DNA from: an uncultured Lachnospiraceae bacterium | GTDB taxonomy: Bacteria > Bacillota > Clostridia > Lachnospirales > Lachnospiraceae | Length of the DNA: 64,000 bases | Assembly: GCA_910588295.1 (NCBI GenBank) | Contig: CAJUQO010000007.1 | Span: forward strand, 1 to 64,000 | Reading direction: 5' to 3' | Shown: positions 16,541 through 24,652 of the stretch, one piece after another | Numbering within the stretch: the first letter of the stretch is position 1 | Layout: each line of letters opens with the position of its first letter | Made by a program: the position numbers and the translations under genes | The notes under the pieces: generated by a model | The model's database searches: none | Told to the model about the DNA's origin: nothing | What the model saw: the letters and a program-made list of their open reading frames with translations, nothing else

Positions 16541-16558
16541 AGGGAATGCTCTCCTGGG
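16518..16558. terminator. Bidirectional terminator between convergent genes
   Basis: CCCAGGAGA (16518-16526) pairs with TCTCCTGGG (16550-16558), continued by an inner ATTCCC/GGGAAT pair, with a T-rich run downstream. The stem includes the last codons and stop of the FlhB-like gene and abuts the stop of the facing PilZ gene. Confidence 0.8.
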
Positions 16559-16561
16559 TAT

Positions 16562-17185
16562 TTATATTTTCTGCTCTTTTACTTTGGCCTGGAGCACTTC
16601 CGTCTGATAGACGAATTTCCGAATCTTGGCCTCGGCCCTGGCGGTAAGATCCAGGAACTGGCAGCCATAACCGAAGATTCCTTCTCTGCGCACGGGGCGG
16701 CGCTTTTGTATCCTGGCTTTGACAAATACAGGATCTCTGGCATCGGGCAAAAGCGCGGACAGAGTATCGCCGGGCGTAAATTCCTTTTTTGAAACAAAAA
16801 GAAAACCACCGGTACCGATATCCTTAATGGTAAGGGAATGCTCTCTGGTCTCTTTATCCAGCCAGATAGAAGTGCGGAAGGATACATATACGCGGAAATT
16901 GCTCTGCAATTCGGGAATATCGTCCGTGATTCCGTCTGCCTGCCAACAGGTGTTGTCTTCCGCGCAGGGCTGCGGCTTTCCCTGGAGTTTGTAGATGAAG
17001 GCACGGTAATCATACTGTTTGTCATCAGGCATCACGAAGAATTGCGCCGGGAGCCCGCCTTCCGGTATATCGGAAAAATAGAAACGTGCTGATTCCAGGC
17101 TGAACCGGATAAAACGGACGGACGACAAAAAGGAACAATCCATATTGTATAAGGTTGCGTGTACGGCATTTTCTAACAGCATCAT
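16562..17185 (-). CDS. PilZ domain protein
   Basis: PilZ domains bind cyclic di-GMP and often slow or brake motility (YcgR type). The 207 residues hold an N-terminal region and a C-terminal PilZ barrel with HSLTIKDIGTGGFLFVSKKE (the D/NxSxxG-like signature, here DIGTGG) and FGYGCQFLDL. The usual RxxxR c-di-GMP arginines are not clearly present: the segment before the barrel reads FRVYVSFRTSIWL. Start 17185 is used because GAGGGAAAT precedes it. It is paralogous to and 7 bp downstream of the next PilZ gene. Confidence 0.8.
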   Translation of the reverse strand: MMLLENAVHATLYNMDCSFLSSVRFIRFSLESARFYFSDIPEGGLPAQFFVMPDDKQYDYRAFIYKLQGKPQPCAEDNTCWQADGITDDIPELQSNFRVYVSFRTSIWLDKETREHSLTIKDIGTGGFLFVSKKEFTPGDTLSALLPDARDPVFVKARIQKRRPVRREGIFGYGCQFLDLTARAEAKIRKFVYQTEVLQAKVKEQKI

Positions 17186-17192
17186 ATTTCCC

Positions 17193-17801
17193 TCATCGAG
17201 CCTGGCGAAGCTGCTTCTTATATACAAACTGGCGGATATCCCGCTCGGCGCTGTTTGTCATATTGATAAATTGACAGCCGTAGCCAAACCGTTCCTTTCT
17301 GAGCTGCTGCTCTCGCAGGGTGACTGCCGTTAATGCCTGTTCCCGTTTGGAGAAGCAATATTTGAAAGTGACTGCCTCGTCTTTCTTGAGGCGTATCTCA
17401 TTTGTGACCAGGAAAATTCCACCCACGCTGATGTTTTCGATATAACCGTGGAATTCTGTTCGCTGGGCGGGGGCGTAAAAGACCAATTCTTCCTCCAGCT
17501 TTACCCGGAGATCTTTCTGCCGCTGCTGGGTTTCCAGGACTTCGAGAACCTGGCAGTCGGCGGCCCATATGTCTATGGTCCATGGGTCTGTATTTCGCCG
17601 GACCGCGAGCTCGCAGAAAGTCTTCATGTACCCGAGGACGCGGTCGTAAAAGTCAATCCGAATGCGGGATGATGACAACTCGGCGCCGCCGTCATCAAAA
17701 AACAGTGTAATTTTGTCCTCAACAGACACCACTCTGGCCGGAATCTGGATATCGTCTTCCGGGCCGTAGATCATGCATGCGTCACAGCTTTTCAAAAGCA
17801 T
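17193..17801 (-). CDS. PilZ domain protein
   Basis: A 202-residue paralogue of the neighbouring PilZ protein. The C-terminal barrel contains FHGYIENISVGGIFLVTNE (NISVGG is the canonical D/NxSxxG) and ERFGYGCQFINM, and both proteins end with a similar basic helix (RQFVYKKQLRQ). The RxxxR motif again is not evident. Start 17801 is chosen: GAGGGAGGG lies upstream, while the longer open frame to 17900 would cover the predicted promoter and palindrome. First gene of a two-PilZ operon. Confidence 0.8.
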   Translation of the reverse strand: MLLKSCDACMIYGPEDDIQIPARVVSVEDKITLFFDDGGAELSSSRIRIDFYDRVLGYMKTFCELAVRRNTDPWTIDIWAADCQVLEVLETQQRQKDLRVKLEEELVFYAPAQRTEFHGYIENISVGGIFLVTNEIRLKKDEAVTFKYCFSKREQALTAVTLREQQLRKERFGYGCQFINMTNSAERDIRQFVYKKQLRQAR

Positions 17802-17831
17802 GGTCCACCCTCCCTCAAAATCAAAATTATC

Positions 17832-17859
17832 TGTAGCCGTTAAATCTTTAACGGCTACA
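17832..17859 (-). promoter_or_regulatory. 13-bp-arm palindrome at the PilZ transcript start
   Basis: TGTAGCCGTTAAA (17832-17844) and its perfect complement (17847-17859) are separated by two bases. It lies immediately downstream of the predicted PilZ promoter and about 30 bp before the start codon. It may be an operator or a leader hairpin. Confidence 0.75.
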
Positions 17860-17871
17860 ATATCTAAAGTC

Positions 17872-17900
17872 AGTGTATCATGCCGGAAGGTGAAATGCAA
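17872..17900 (-). promoter_or_regulatory. Sigma-A promoter for the PilZ pair
   Basis: On the minus strand TTGCAT (17900-17895), 17 bp, then an extended -10, TGA followed by TACACT (17877-17872). It faces away from the glycosyltransferase promoter at 17918 and makes the ORF extension to 17900 unlikely. Confidence 0.65.
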
Positions 17901-17917
17901 ATATTATTTCCGGATGC

Positions 17918-17946
17918 TTGCCAAAGGGCGGCAGGGCGGGTATGAT
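17918..17946 (+). promoter_or_regulatory. Sigma-A promoter for the first glycosyltransferase
   Basis: TTGCCA (17918-17923), exactly 17 bp, then TATGAT (17941-17946), about 25 bp before the start codon of the glycosyltransferase at 17973. Confidence 0.7.
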
Positions 17947-17972
17947 TTAAGAAAGAAGACGGGAGGACGCAT

Positions 17973-19049
17973 ATGAAAACAATTGGACTTGTTATGATCG
18001 TAAAAAACGAGGCACGGAGCCTGGGAAAATGCCTTTCCCTGGCGGGGGGGCTTGTGGACGGTATCTATATCACCGATACAGGCTCGGCGGACAATACCAT
18101 AGAGACGGCGCAAAAATATGGGGCGCATATTTCACATTTCGAGTGGAGGGATGATTTCGCGGCGGCCAAAAATTATGCCCTGGAGCAGTCCCCCTGTGAC
18201 TGGAACCTGATCCTGGATGCCGACGAATATCTGATATCGGGTACGCGCAGAGAGCTGCAGGCCTTTGTGGAGAGGGGCGGCCGCCTTGGAACCATTGAAC
18301 GGCATGACAGCTACAGGGAGGAGAACGGCGAGATCAGCCAAAGCTGTACCTACACCACCCGCGTGATCCCCCGGGGGACATTTCTGGAGGGGCGGGTGCA
18401 TGAACAGGTGGTAAGCAGTCTCCCGGTGGCGGCGGTTCCCCTGGTGTTCGAGCATGACGGCTATCTTCAGGAGGGTAAAGGGGAAAGGAATCTGCGGATT
18501 CTGCTGAATGAACTGGAAAACGCGCCGGAGGATAGTTATCTTTTATATCAGACGGCCCGGACTTTGTGGCTGATGAAGGCGTATGCCCGGGCGGACAGGT
18601 ACTTTGAGCAGTTCTACCGGTTGACTCCGGTTTCAGGGACAGGTTACCGCATGAACGGTGTTGTCTCTTATATTTATAATCTGATTGAACTGGGGAAATA
18701 TGACAGGGGCCTGGAAGTGATCGGGAAAGAAAAAAGACGGCTGGAAGGGTACGCGGATTTCCAGTTTGCCTGTGGGACGTTTTACACGAAGGCCGTGCTC
18801 TCGGATGTGGGGCGGTACATCGCCTATCTTCCGGAGATCGAAAAATCTTATCGAAAGTGTCTCGGGATCGGCGAGGTGTCCGGCCACGAGTGCGTGCGGG
18901 GCAACGGCTCCTTCAAGGCGGCCTACAATCTGGGAGTTTGGTTCGAGGTGAACGGGAAAGCGCAGGCGGCCAGCACCTACTACCGCCAGGCGGCGGCCTG
19001 GGGATATAGGCCGGCAAAGGAGAGGCTGAGAAGCTTATTCCCGAAATAA
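17973..19049 (+). CDS. Family 2 glycosyltransferase with helical C-terminus
   Basis: A 358-residue cytoplasmic glycosyltransferase of GT-A fold. The N-terminal 100 residues carry the family opening TIGLVMIVKNEARSLGKCL, TDTGSADNT, and the metal/nucleotide-sugar site LDADEY near residue 72. The remainder is helical, with TPR-like pairs (YLLYQTARTLWLMKAYARAD). The gene lies immediately upstream of flagellin, and a second such gene follows flagellin, so O-glycosylation of flagellin is the likely job; this is inference from position. SD AGGAGG-like sequence precedes the ATG. Confidence 0.85.
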   Translation: MKTIGLVMIVKNEARSLGKCLSLAGGLVDGIYITDTGSADNTIETAQKYGAHISHFEWRDDFAAAKNYALEQSPCDWNLILDADEYLISGTRRELQAFVERGGRLGTIERHDSYREENGEISQSCTYTTRVIPRGTFLEGRVHEQVVSSLPVAAVPLVFEHDGYLQEGKGERNLRILLNELENAPEDSYLLYQTARTLWLMKAYARADRYFEQFYRLTPVSGTGYRMNGVVSYIYNLIELGKYDRGLEVIGKEKRRLEGYADFQFACGTFYTKAVLSDVGRYIAYLPEIEKSYRKCLGIGEVSGHECVRGNGSFKAAYNLGVWFEVNGKAQAASTYYRQAAAWGYRPAKERLRSLFPK

Positions 19050-19080
19050 AAAAGAAAATAAAAAAAATGAAAAAAAGACT

Positions 19081-19106
19081 TAAGTAATCCGGCGAACATT
19101 CGATAA
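19081..19106 (+). promoter_or_regulatory. Sigma-28 promoter of flagellin
   Basis: TAAG (19081-19084), 14 bp, TTCGATAA (19099-19106), close to TAAA-N15-GCCGATAA. It gives a leader of roughly 150 nt before the fliC start, long enough for post-transcriptional control. Confidence 0.7.
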
Positions 19107-19218
19107 TATATTTGACAAGAGGTTTTCGGAAGAGTTTGGCGATGTATTTCCGGCGAACATGCCGGCATTACCGGGATACACTGCAGGACTTACCGAAGAC
19201 TTCTACCAAATATCATGT

Positions 19219-19258
19219 GGGGAAAAGGATAGTCCCCGAATAATTTCAAGGAGGAAAT
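19219..19258 (+). promoter_or_regulatory. Two GGA-loop hairpins in the fliC leader, probable CsrA sites
   Basis: Hairpin 1: GGGGA (19219-19223) and TCCCC (19233-19237) present GGA (19227-19229) in the loop. Hairpin 2: ATTTC (19243-19247) and GAAAT (19254-19258) present the Shine-Dalgarno AAGGAG in its loop. CsrA dimers are known to bridge two GGA loops, one over the ribosome site, as in Bacillus hag. Confidence 0.75.
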
Positions 19259-19261
19259 ATC

Positions 19262-20125
19262 ATGAGGATTCAACATAACATTACCGCGTTAAACGCACAC
19301 AGGAACCTGAGTAACAACAACTCCGCTCTGGGCAAGAACCTGGAGAAACTGTCTTCCGGTTACAAGATCAACCGTGCTGGTGATGACGCTGCCGGTCTGG
19401 CTATTTCCGAGAAAATGCGTGCTCAGATCACAGGTCTTGAGACCGCTCAGAAGAACGCCAATGACGGTATCTCTCTTGTACAGACCGCTGAGGGCGCTCT
19501 GACAGAGGTTCACTCCATGCTGAACCGTATGGTTGAGCTGGCTACCCAGTCTGCCAACGGCACATACTCTACTGCTAACCGTACTGAGATGCAGAAAGAG
19601 ATCAAAGCCCTGCAGACAGAGATTGACCGTATCGGTAAGACCGCAAACTTTAACGGTACTAAGCTGTTTAACGGCGGAGTAGCTAAAGTTACTCTTCATG
19701 TTGGCGAGTCTTCCAGCGTTGACAACCAGATTGGCGTTACGCTGAAGCAGATGAGCAGCGCACAGCTTATTGGAACGATTACCAAATCGGATGGTACTCA
19801 GGTGGCATCTAAGGCTGTAAGCACAATTGATATCACAAATGTGAAGGGCGCGAGAAGTGCCATTGATATTGCAAACGCCGCTATCGACCTGGTTTCCTCA
19901 ATGCGTTCCGATTTCGGTGCTCTGCAGAACCGTCTGGAGCACACCATCAACAACCTGGGTGTTCAGACCGAGAATATCTCCTCAGCCGAGTCTCGGATCC
20001 GTGACGTAGATATGGCCAAAGAGATGATGACATACACCAAGAACAACATTCTGGTGCAGGCTTCTCAGGCTATGCTGGCTCAGGCCAATCAGGTACCGCA
20101 GAGTGTACTGCAGCTGCTGCAGTAA
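19262..20125 (+). CDS. fliC: Flagellin
   Basis: The filament subunit. The 287 residues consist almost only of the conserved D0/D1 ends: MRIQHNITALNAHRNLSNNN, SSGYKINRAGDDAAGLAIS and, at the C-terminus, ENISSAESRIRDVDMAKEM and ASQAMLAQANQVPQSVLQLL. The variable middle is very short (about 155-195), as in small Gram-positive flagellins. Codons are strongly biased towards those of highly expressed genes. It is a single-gene transcript with a sigma-28 promoter, a structured leader and a terminator. Export is by the flagellar gate. Confidence 0.98.
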   Translation: MRIQHNITALNAHRNLSNNNSALGKNLEKLSSGYKINRAGDDAAGLAISEKMRAQITGLETAQKNANDGISLVQTAEGALTEVHSMLNRMVELATQSANGTYSTANRTEMQKEIKALQTEIDRIGKTANFNGTKLFNGGVAKVTLHVGESSSVDNQIGVTLKQMSSAQLIGTITKSDGTQVASKAVSTIDITNVKGARSAIDIANAAIDLVSSMRSDFGALQNRLEHTINNLGVQTENISSAESRIRDVDMAKEMMTYTKNNILVQASQAMLAQANQVPQSVLQLLQ

Positions 20126-20166
20126 GCTTGGTGCAGGTTATATGTGAAATTGAATTTTCAAGGAGG

Positions 20167-20200
20167 GAGGCTTCTTTTCGAGGAAGCCTCTCTTTTTTCT
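20167..20200 (+). terminator. Flagellin gene terminator
   Basis: GAGGCTTC (20167-20174) pairs with GAAGCCTC (20183-20190) and is followed by a T-rich run. It lies about 40 bp after the fliC stop. A TATAAT at 20204-20209 just after it may start transcription of the next gene, but no good -35 is seen. Confidence 0.85.
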
Positions 20201-20241
20201 GGATATAATAGAGAAAGAAATGTGAAAAGGAGCAAGCGATC

Positions 20242-22275
20242 ATGAATATACAGCTGACGATTTCCCTGCTGGTGTCGGACCGGATCGAGACCCTGGGCCG
20301 ATGTCTGCATTCCCTTGAACCCCTGCTTCGGGAGCTGGATAGTGAACTGATCCTGGTGTTTACGGGAAAGGATGAGCGGGTACGGGAACTGGCGGAGTCC
20401 TATACCTGCCAGGTTATTCCCTTTACCTGGTGCAACGATTTTGCCAAAGCCAGGAATGTGGGGATTGAACAGGCCAGGGGGGAGTGGTTCCTTTTCCTGG
20501 ACGATGACGAATGGTTTGACGATGTGACGGAGATTCTGCAGTTTTTCAAAAGCGGAGAGTACAGGCAGTATGGGTCGGCTTTATATGTGACGCGGAATTA
20601 TATCAACTGGGAGGGGACGGCATATATTGATTTTGACGTGGGGCGCATGTGCCGTATGACGCCGGAGACAAAATTCATTTTTCCCATCCACGAGAATCTG
20701 AATCCCTTCCCCGCGCCCCACAAAAAACTGAATTGCTTCGTCCATCATTTCGGTTATGTGACCGGAAAAAAGACTGAGAAAGAGAAACCCAAGACGGACC
20801 GGAATATCCCTCTGCTACTGAAACGCCTGGAGGAAGGGCTGGATCCGGCCTCCTGTCTGGCCCAGCTTGTCATGGAGTATGATTCCCAGAAGGATTACAC
20901 GAAGGCGATTGAGTGCTGCCGTCAGGGGTTGGAAATTTCCCAAAAAGAAAATGGTGAAAAGGTGTTTAGCACGGAGATCTGGATGCAGTGCAGTCTGCCC
21001 CGCATGATCATGCGGAGCGGGGATACCAGAGGGGCTTTGGAGGCCGCAGAGGAATTTCTGTCCTCGCCCCGGACGCTGGAATTGGCCTATGCCTATCAGT
21101 GCGCCAATCTGGTGGAGTTTTCCTTTGATCTGAAAGAGTATGAGAAGGGTATGAAATACGTACAGGAGTTCCATCAGAAGTTGCTGTTCCTCAGGAATCA
21201 CAGGGAACAAATCCTCTGGCAGGGCTGCGGAAATATAACGTACGCCGCCCTGGAGCAGAATTCGGTGATCACCTGTTTCCAGGGGCTGGCCTGTGCCGGG
21301 GCCGCGGGGAATGCTTTTTTGATCAAACGGATTTTGTCCTGGATGCCCTGGGATCATGTAGAACGGATAGCTCCTTTTTATGCCCGGCTGGAAGCCTGGA
21401 AACAGAAGTACCCCAAACAGGTAAAGGCGTTTCTGGAAGGGTTTTCTGGGCTAAAAACCCATAATGCCTATGCGAATCTGCAGAAAGCGCATAGGGAACT
21501 GCGGCAGGAGAATGTTTCGGCGGCAGAAGGGTTTTGGCGGACGGCGGCGAAGAATTGCCCCTCCGGTTTGGCCTGGGAGCTGATGCAGATGGCTGTCCGC
21601 CATCAATTTTCTCTGGACATACTTCTGCAGGATATGACGCGGGAGGACTGGCAGGCATGTACGGAAACGCTGGCGGCTGTAACGGAGCTTCCGGAGATGG
21701 AAGCGTTTTGTGAGAACAGCCGTCCTTTGTTTAAGATGTATCCCGTATATGGGTATATGCTGGAATATGCTTTTCTGGAGAAGAGGCTTTCCCAGGGGCT
21801 TTTGGATCCGGATCAGCTTACCGGTCTGTTGCGCCGTTACTGTGGCTGTGTGATAGATTCGATTCGGCCATTGTATCGGGAAGAGGCTTTGCAGGGAGCG
21901 GACAACTATGCCCTGCCCTGCAGGGTCCGGTTTGCCCTGAAGGTCGGAGAAGCTCTGGATTATATGGAAAAAGGAGACTACGGGAGCAGCATTCCTGCGG
22001 TGAAGAAGGCGTTGCATATCTATCCCCGGATGTCCGCGGCGGTTAATAACTTGGTTCAGTATCTGTTGGACCGAATTAAGAATCCGCCCCGAGTCGTATC
22101 GGAAGAATTTGTACAGCTGGGCGGCCAGGTGAAACAGGCCCTGCGGGAGATGATTGCCCAAGGCCAGTGGGAAGACGCATACGGCGTGGCGGTTCGTTTT
22201 GCGGCCATCCTGCCGGATGACCGGGAGGTGCTGCGGTTGAAGCAGCAGATTCTGCGGGAAGAGACGGCGGAGTGA
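20242..22275 (+). CDS. Family 2 glycosyltransferase with long TPR-like region
   Basis: A 677-residue protein. The N-terminal GT-A domain contains QLTISLLVSDRIETLGRCL, CNDFAKARNVGIEQARGEW and the acidic site FLDDDEWFD near residue 90, parallel to the upstream glycosyltransferase. About 450 residues of helical repeats follow, ending with a TPR-like segment (GDYGSSIPAVKKALHIYP). No signal peptide or membrane segment is seen. The position directly after fliC suggests flagellin glycosylation or multi-domain glycan assembly. The two enzymes share the SDRIETLG/KNEARSLG opening and fold and may act on the same substrate. Confidence 0.83.
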   Translation: MNIQLTISLLVSDRIETLGRCLHSLEPLLRELDSELILVFTGKDERVRELAESYTCQVIPFTWCNDFAKARNVGIEQARGEWFLFLDDDEWFDDVTEILQFFKSGEYRQYGSALYVTRNYINWEGTAYIDFDVGRMCRMTPETKFIFPIHENLNPFPAPHKKLNCFVHHFGYVTGKKTEKEKPKTDRNIPLLLKRLEEGLDPASCLAQLVMEYDSQKDYTKAIECCRQGLEISQKENGEKVFSTEIWMQCSLPRMIMRSGDTRGALEAAEEFLSSPRTLELAYAYQCANLVEFSFDLKEYEKGMKYVQEFHQKLLFLRNHREQILWQGCGNITYAALEQNSVITCFQGLACAGAAGNAFLIKRILSWMPWDHVERIAPFYARLEAWKQKYPKQVKAFLEGFSGLKTHNAYANLQKAHRELRQENVSAAEGFWRTAAKNCPSGLAWELMQMAVRHQFSLDILLQDMTREDWQACTETLAAVTELPEMEAFCENSRPLFKMYPVYGYMLEYAFLEKRLSQGLLDPDQLTGLLRRYCGCVIDSIRPLYREEALQGADNYALPCRVRFALKVGEALDYMEKGDYGSSIPAVKKALHIYPRMSAAVNNLVQYLLDRIKNPPRVVSEEFVQLGGQVKQALREMIAQGQWEDAYGVAVRFAAILPDDREVLRLKQQILREETAE

Positions 22276-22310
22276 GGATTGTCTTGCTCAATTCGGTTAT
22301 GTATAGCATG

Positions 22311-22344
22311 GAAAAGCCCCATCACTTTTGTGATGGGGCTTTTC
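22311..22344. terminator. Bidirectional terminator
   Basis: Perfect 15-bp arms, GAAAAGCCCCATCAC (22311-22325) and its complement (22330-22344), around a TTTT loop. It ends the second glycosyltransferase gene on the plus strand and the facing chemoreceptor gene on the minus strand. Confidence 0.9.
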
Positions 22345-22381
22345 ATATAAGCTTTGCTCTTTTTGAGAGATGGTTCCCGGA

Positions 22382-24235
22382 TTAATATTTATCCATGTCA
22401 TTCACAAACTCACCGCCAAAGCTCGGCGTTGAGGAAACGGCCTGAACGGTAGCGGGAGTATGGGCAGGAGCGGAATAGCTGTAACTGTCCGAATAATCCG
22501 GCATTGGCTCTCCCATCGGCTCCGGCGAAGCCGTGGGCATCTGGCTGGCCATAGCCGCAGGATTGGTGTTCTTCAAACGGAAACGGTTTACCAGGCTCTC
22601 TAACTGGCTGGACTGGCCGAACAGTTCCTCGCTGGCCGCGGCGCTCTGCTCGGCTGTGGCGGAATTCGTCTGAACCACGGAGGATATCTGGTCGATACCC
22701 TGGGTGATCTGTGAGATCCCTTCGGCCTGCATATCGGAGGCCTGTGTGATCTTGGCCATGTTTTCGGAAATGCGTCCTGCGCTGGCAACAACATTTACCA
22801 GGGATTTCTGTGTATCTTCGGCGATCTGATTGCCCTCGGCAACGGCGCTGAGCGAGTTGCTGATCAGTACTGTGGTATCTTTGGCAGCTTCTGCGCTCTT
22901 GGATGCCAGGCTGCGCACTTCGTCGGCCACAACGGCGAATCCTTTGCCGGCTTCACCGGCGCGGGCGGCCTCCACAGCCGCGTTCAGCGCCAGGATATTG
23001 GTCTGGAAAGCGATATCTTCAATGGTTTTAATGATTTTTTCGATCTGGCTGGAACAGTCGTTGATCTTTGTCATGGCCTCCATCATGGAAGCCATCATGG
23101 CATTGCTGTTGTTCAGCTCGCTGCCGGTTTCGGAAATCAGCCCATTGATATCACGCGCGTTCTGGGCCGTCTGCGTAACCTGGGTAGACAGGTCGTTCAG
23201 TGTGGCGGCAAGTTCCTCTACGGAACTTGCCTGTTCCGTAGCGCCCTGGCTCAGAGCCTGTGCGCCGCTGGATACCTGGTCGGAACCGCTGGCTACCTGG
23301 GCGGCGGCCTCGTTCAAGCGGCTTAAAGTATCGCTCAGGGAAGTCGTGATCTTATTACCGGAGGTTTTGATGGACTCAAACTCTCCAAGATAATCCATAT
23401 CAAATTCTACGGTCAGGTCGCCGGTGGCCAGAGAATCCAGTCTGGAACAAATGTGCTCGATATAGCCGGATAAGGTTTTCAACACGAAACGCAGATTCTC
23501 GGCCAGCATGCCCAATTCGTCTTTCGATTCGTAAGTGACCGCGGAATGCATATTGCCTTCAGCCATGGCTTTTACGGCGGCCTCAATTTCAACGAGCGGG
23601 TTGGTGATAGCCCGGATAAGCCGGACGATCAGGAAAATGGCAAGGATAACACATACAACGGCGAGTGCAAAAAAAGCTGTCTGGCATACCTTTTTTACAG
23701 ACATACCAGAAGTGTAATACTCTGTTGTGCTGGCCTCGGCCTCGGAGATGGTGTTCTCCAAAAGCGTATAAAGTTCATCGCAGGCGGACATATATTCGCC
23801 GCCGATGATGGCTATGGCGCCGTCCTTGTCGCCGCTTTTGAGAAGGGATACGGACTCCTGCCTGGCGGAGGCGGTTCGCTGCCCGGCAGTTTCGATGGCC
23901 TGCATCGTGGAAGAATCCCCTTCGTAGCAGGCTTTCAGGTCTTCCAGATCCGCGCTGCGCTGCGCTGCTGCTTCATCAATGGCAGATAGGATCGCCGTGA
24001 GCTGCGTCTCGTCCGCCGAGTAGGCGCGGAACAGGCCGAGCTGGATTTCCTGAGTGGCAGATTTCACCTGCAGAGCATGGCGTACCATCGGGTAGGGGGT
24101 TTCATAAAAACGCTCCAGCCCGTCGGCCACGCTGCTCAGGCCCACAAATGCGGCGATTACAGTGACCAGGTAGAAGACCATCATAATGCTGTAGGTAAGG
24201 AAAAGCTTAACTCTTATTTTTAAATCTTTAAACAC
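22382..24235 (-). CDS. Methyl-accepting chemotaxis protein
   Basis: A 617-residue receptor. A first membrane segment lies at about residues 11-32 and a second near 184-207, bracketing a four-helix-bundle type extracellular sensor of about 150 residues. HAMP follows, then the signalling domain with the hallmark hairpin tip IAFQTNILALNAAVEAARAG and GKGFAVVADEVRSLA. The last 60 residues are a Pro/Ser/Tyr-rich tail without an obvious CheR-tethering pentapeptide. The start is GTG with AGGAGG upstream. The ligand cannot be told. Single-gene unit with its own promoter. Confidence 0.93.
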   Translation of the reverse strand: MFKDLKIRVKLFLTYSIMMVFYLVTVIAAFVGLSSVADGLERFYETPYPMVRHALQVKSATQEIQLGLFRAYSADETQLTAILSAIDEAAAQRSADLEDLKACYEGDSSTMQAIETAGQRTASARQESVSLLKSGDKDGAIAIIGGEYMSACDELYTLLENTISEAEASTTEYYTSGMSVKKVCQTAFFALAVVCVILAIFLIVRLIRAITNPLVEIEAAVKAMAEGNMHSAVTYESKDELGMLAENLRFVLKTLSGYIEHICSRLDSLATGDLTVEFDMDYLGEFESIKTSGNKITTSLSDTLSRLNEAAAQVASGSDQVSSGAQALSQGATEQASSVEELAATLNDLSTQVTQTAQNARDINGLISETGSELNNSNAMMASMMEAMTKINDCSSQIEKIIKTIEDIAFQTNILALNAAVEAARAGEAGKGFAVVADEVRSLASKSAEAAKDTTVLISNSLSAVAEGNQIAEDTQKSLVNVVASAGRISENMAKITQASDMQAEGISQITQGIDQISSVVQTNSATAEQSAAASEELFGQSSQLESLVNRFRLKNTNPAAMASQMPTASPEPMGEPMPDYSDSYSYSAPAHTPATVQAVSSTPSFGGEFVNDMDKY

Positions 24236-24279
24236 CTCTGATTCCTCCTCTATGTAGAGATATATTTACGTATAAAGCT

Positions 24280-24308
24280 ATTTTATAATGAATTGACACA
24301 ATTGTAAA
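24280..24308 (-). promoter_or_regulatory. Sigma-A promoter of the chemoreceptor gene
   Basis: On the minus strand TTTACA (24308-24303), 17 bp, then TAAAAT (24285-24280); both are five of six to consensus. It lies about 45 bp before the GTG start. Confidence 0.65.
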
Positions 24309-24550
24309 TATTAATTTGAAGAACATAGTCCGTCCGCGGCAGGTATTTTATAACAGTGCAGGCAGACATGCGCATTTACCGGGCATACCATAAGGAAATG
24401 AATCGGGATTGCAGAGTTTGTCCGGGCTGTTACGGTATTTTTGGGGGATCCTACGTGTCTGCATTAATTGCTTTATTAAAGTTCATACATATTTAATGTT
24501 TCCAAAATTATAGAAATTTGAAAGAATGTCTTTTCAACGGGAGAAAAACG

Positions 24551-24559
24551 TGGCATAAT
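24551..24559 (+). promoter_or_regulatory. Extended -10 promoter element before the lytic transglycosylase gene
   Basis: TGG followed by CATAAT, five of six to TATAAT with the TGn extension. The region 16 bp upstream reads TTTCAA, a poor -35. It would start the long flagellar transcription unit, about 90 bp before the first gene. Confidence 0.45.
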
Positions 24560-24652
24560 AGTACACGTTAGAATTTCGGTTAATAGATGCAGACAAGAAG
24601 ATGTTAAGGAAGATGATGATAGCTTAGGCGATTATAGAGGGAGACAAACACG

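Larger units (their letters stand above)
24236..24652. other. 417-bp divergent intergenic region
   Basis: The largest gene-free stretch in the window, between the divergent chemoreceptor and lytic transglycosylase genes. It holds a sigma-A promoter facing left (24280-24308), a rightward -10 with TG extension (24551-24559), and at 24416-24437 a 22-bp segment nearly identical to 49306-49327. No open frame or RNA gene was recognised. Confidence 0.6.
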
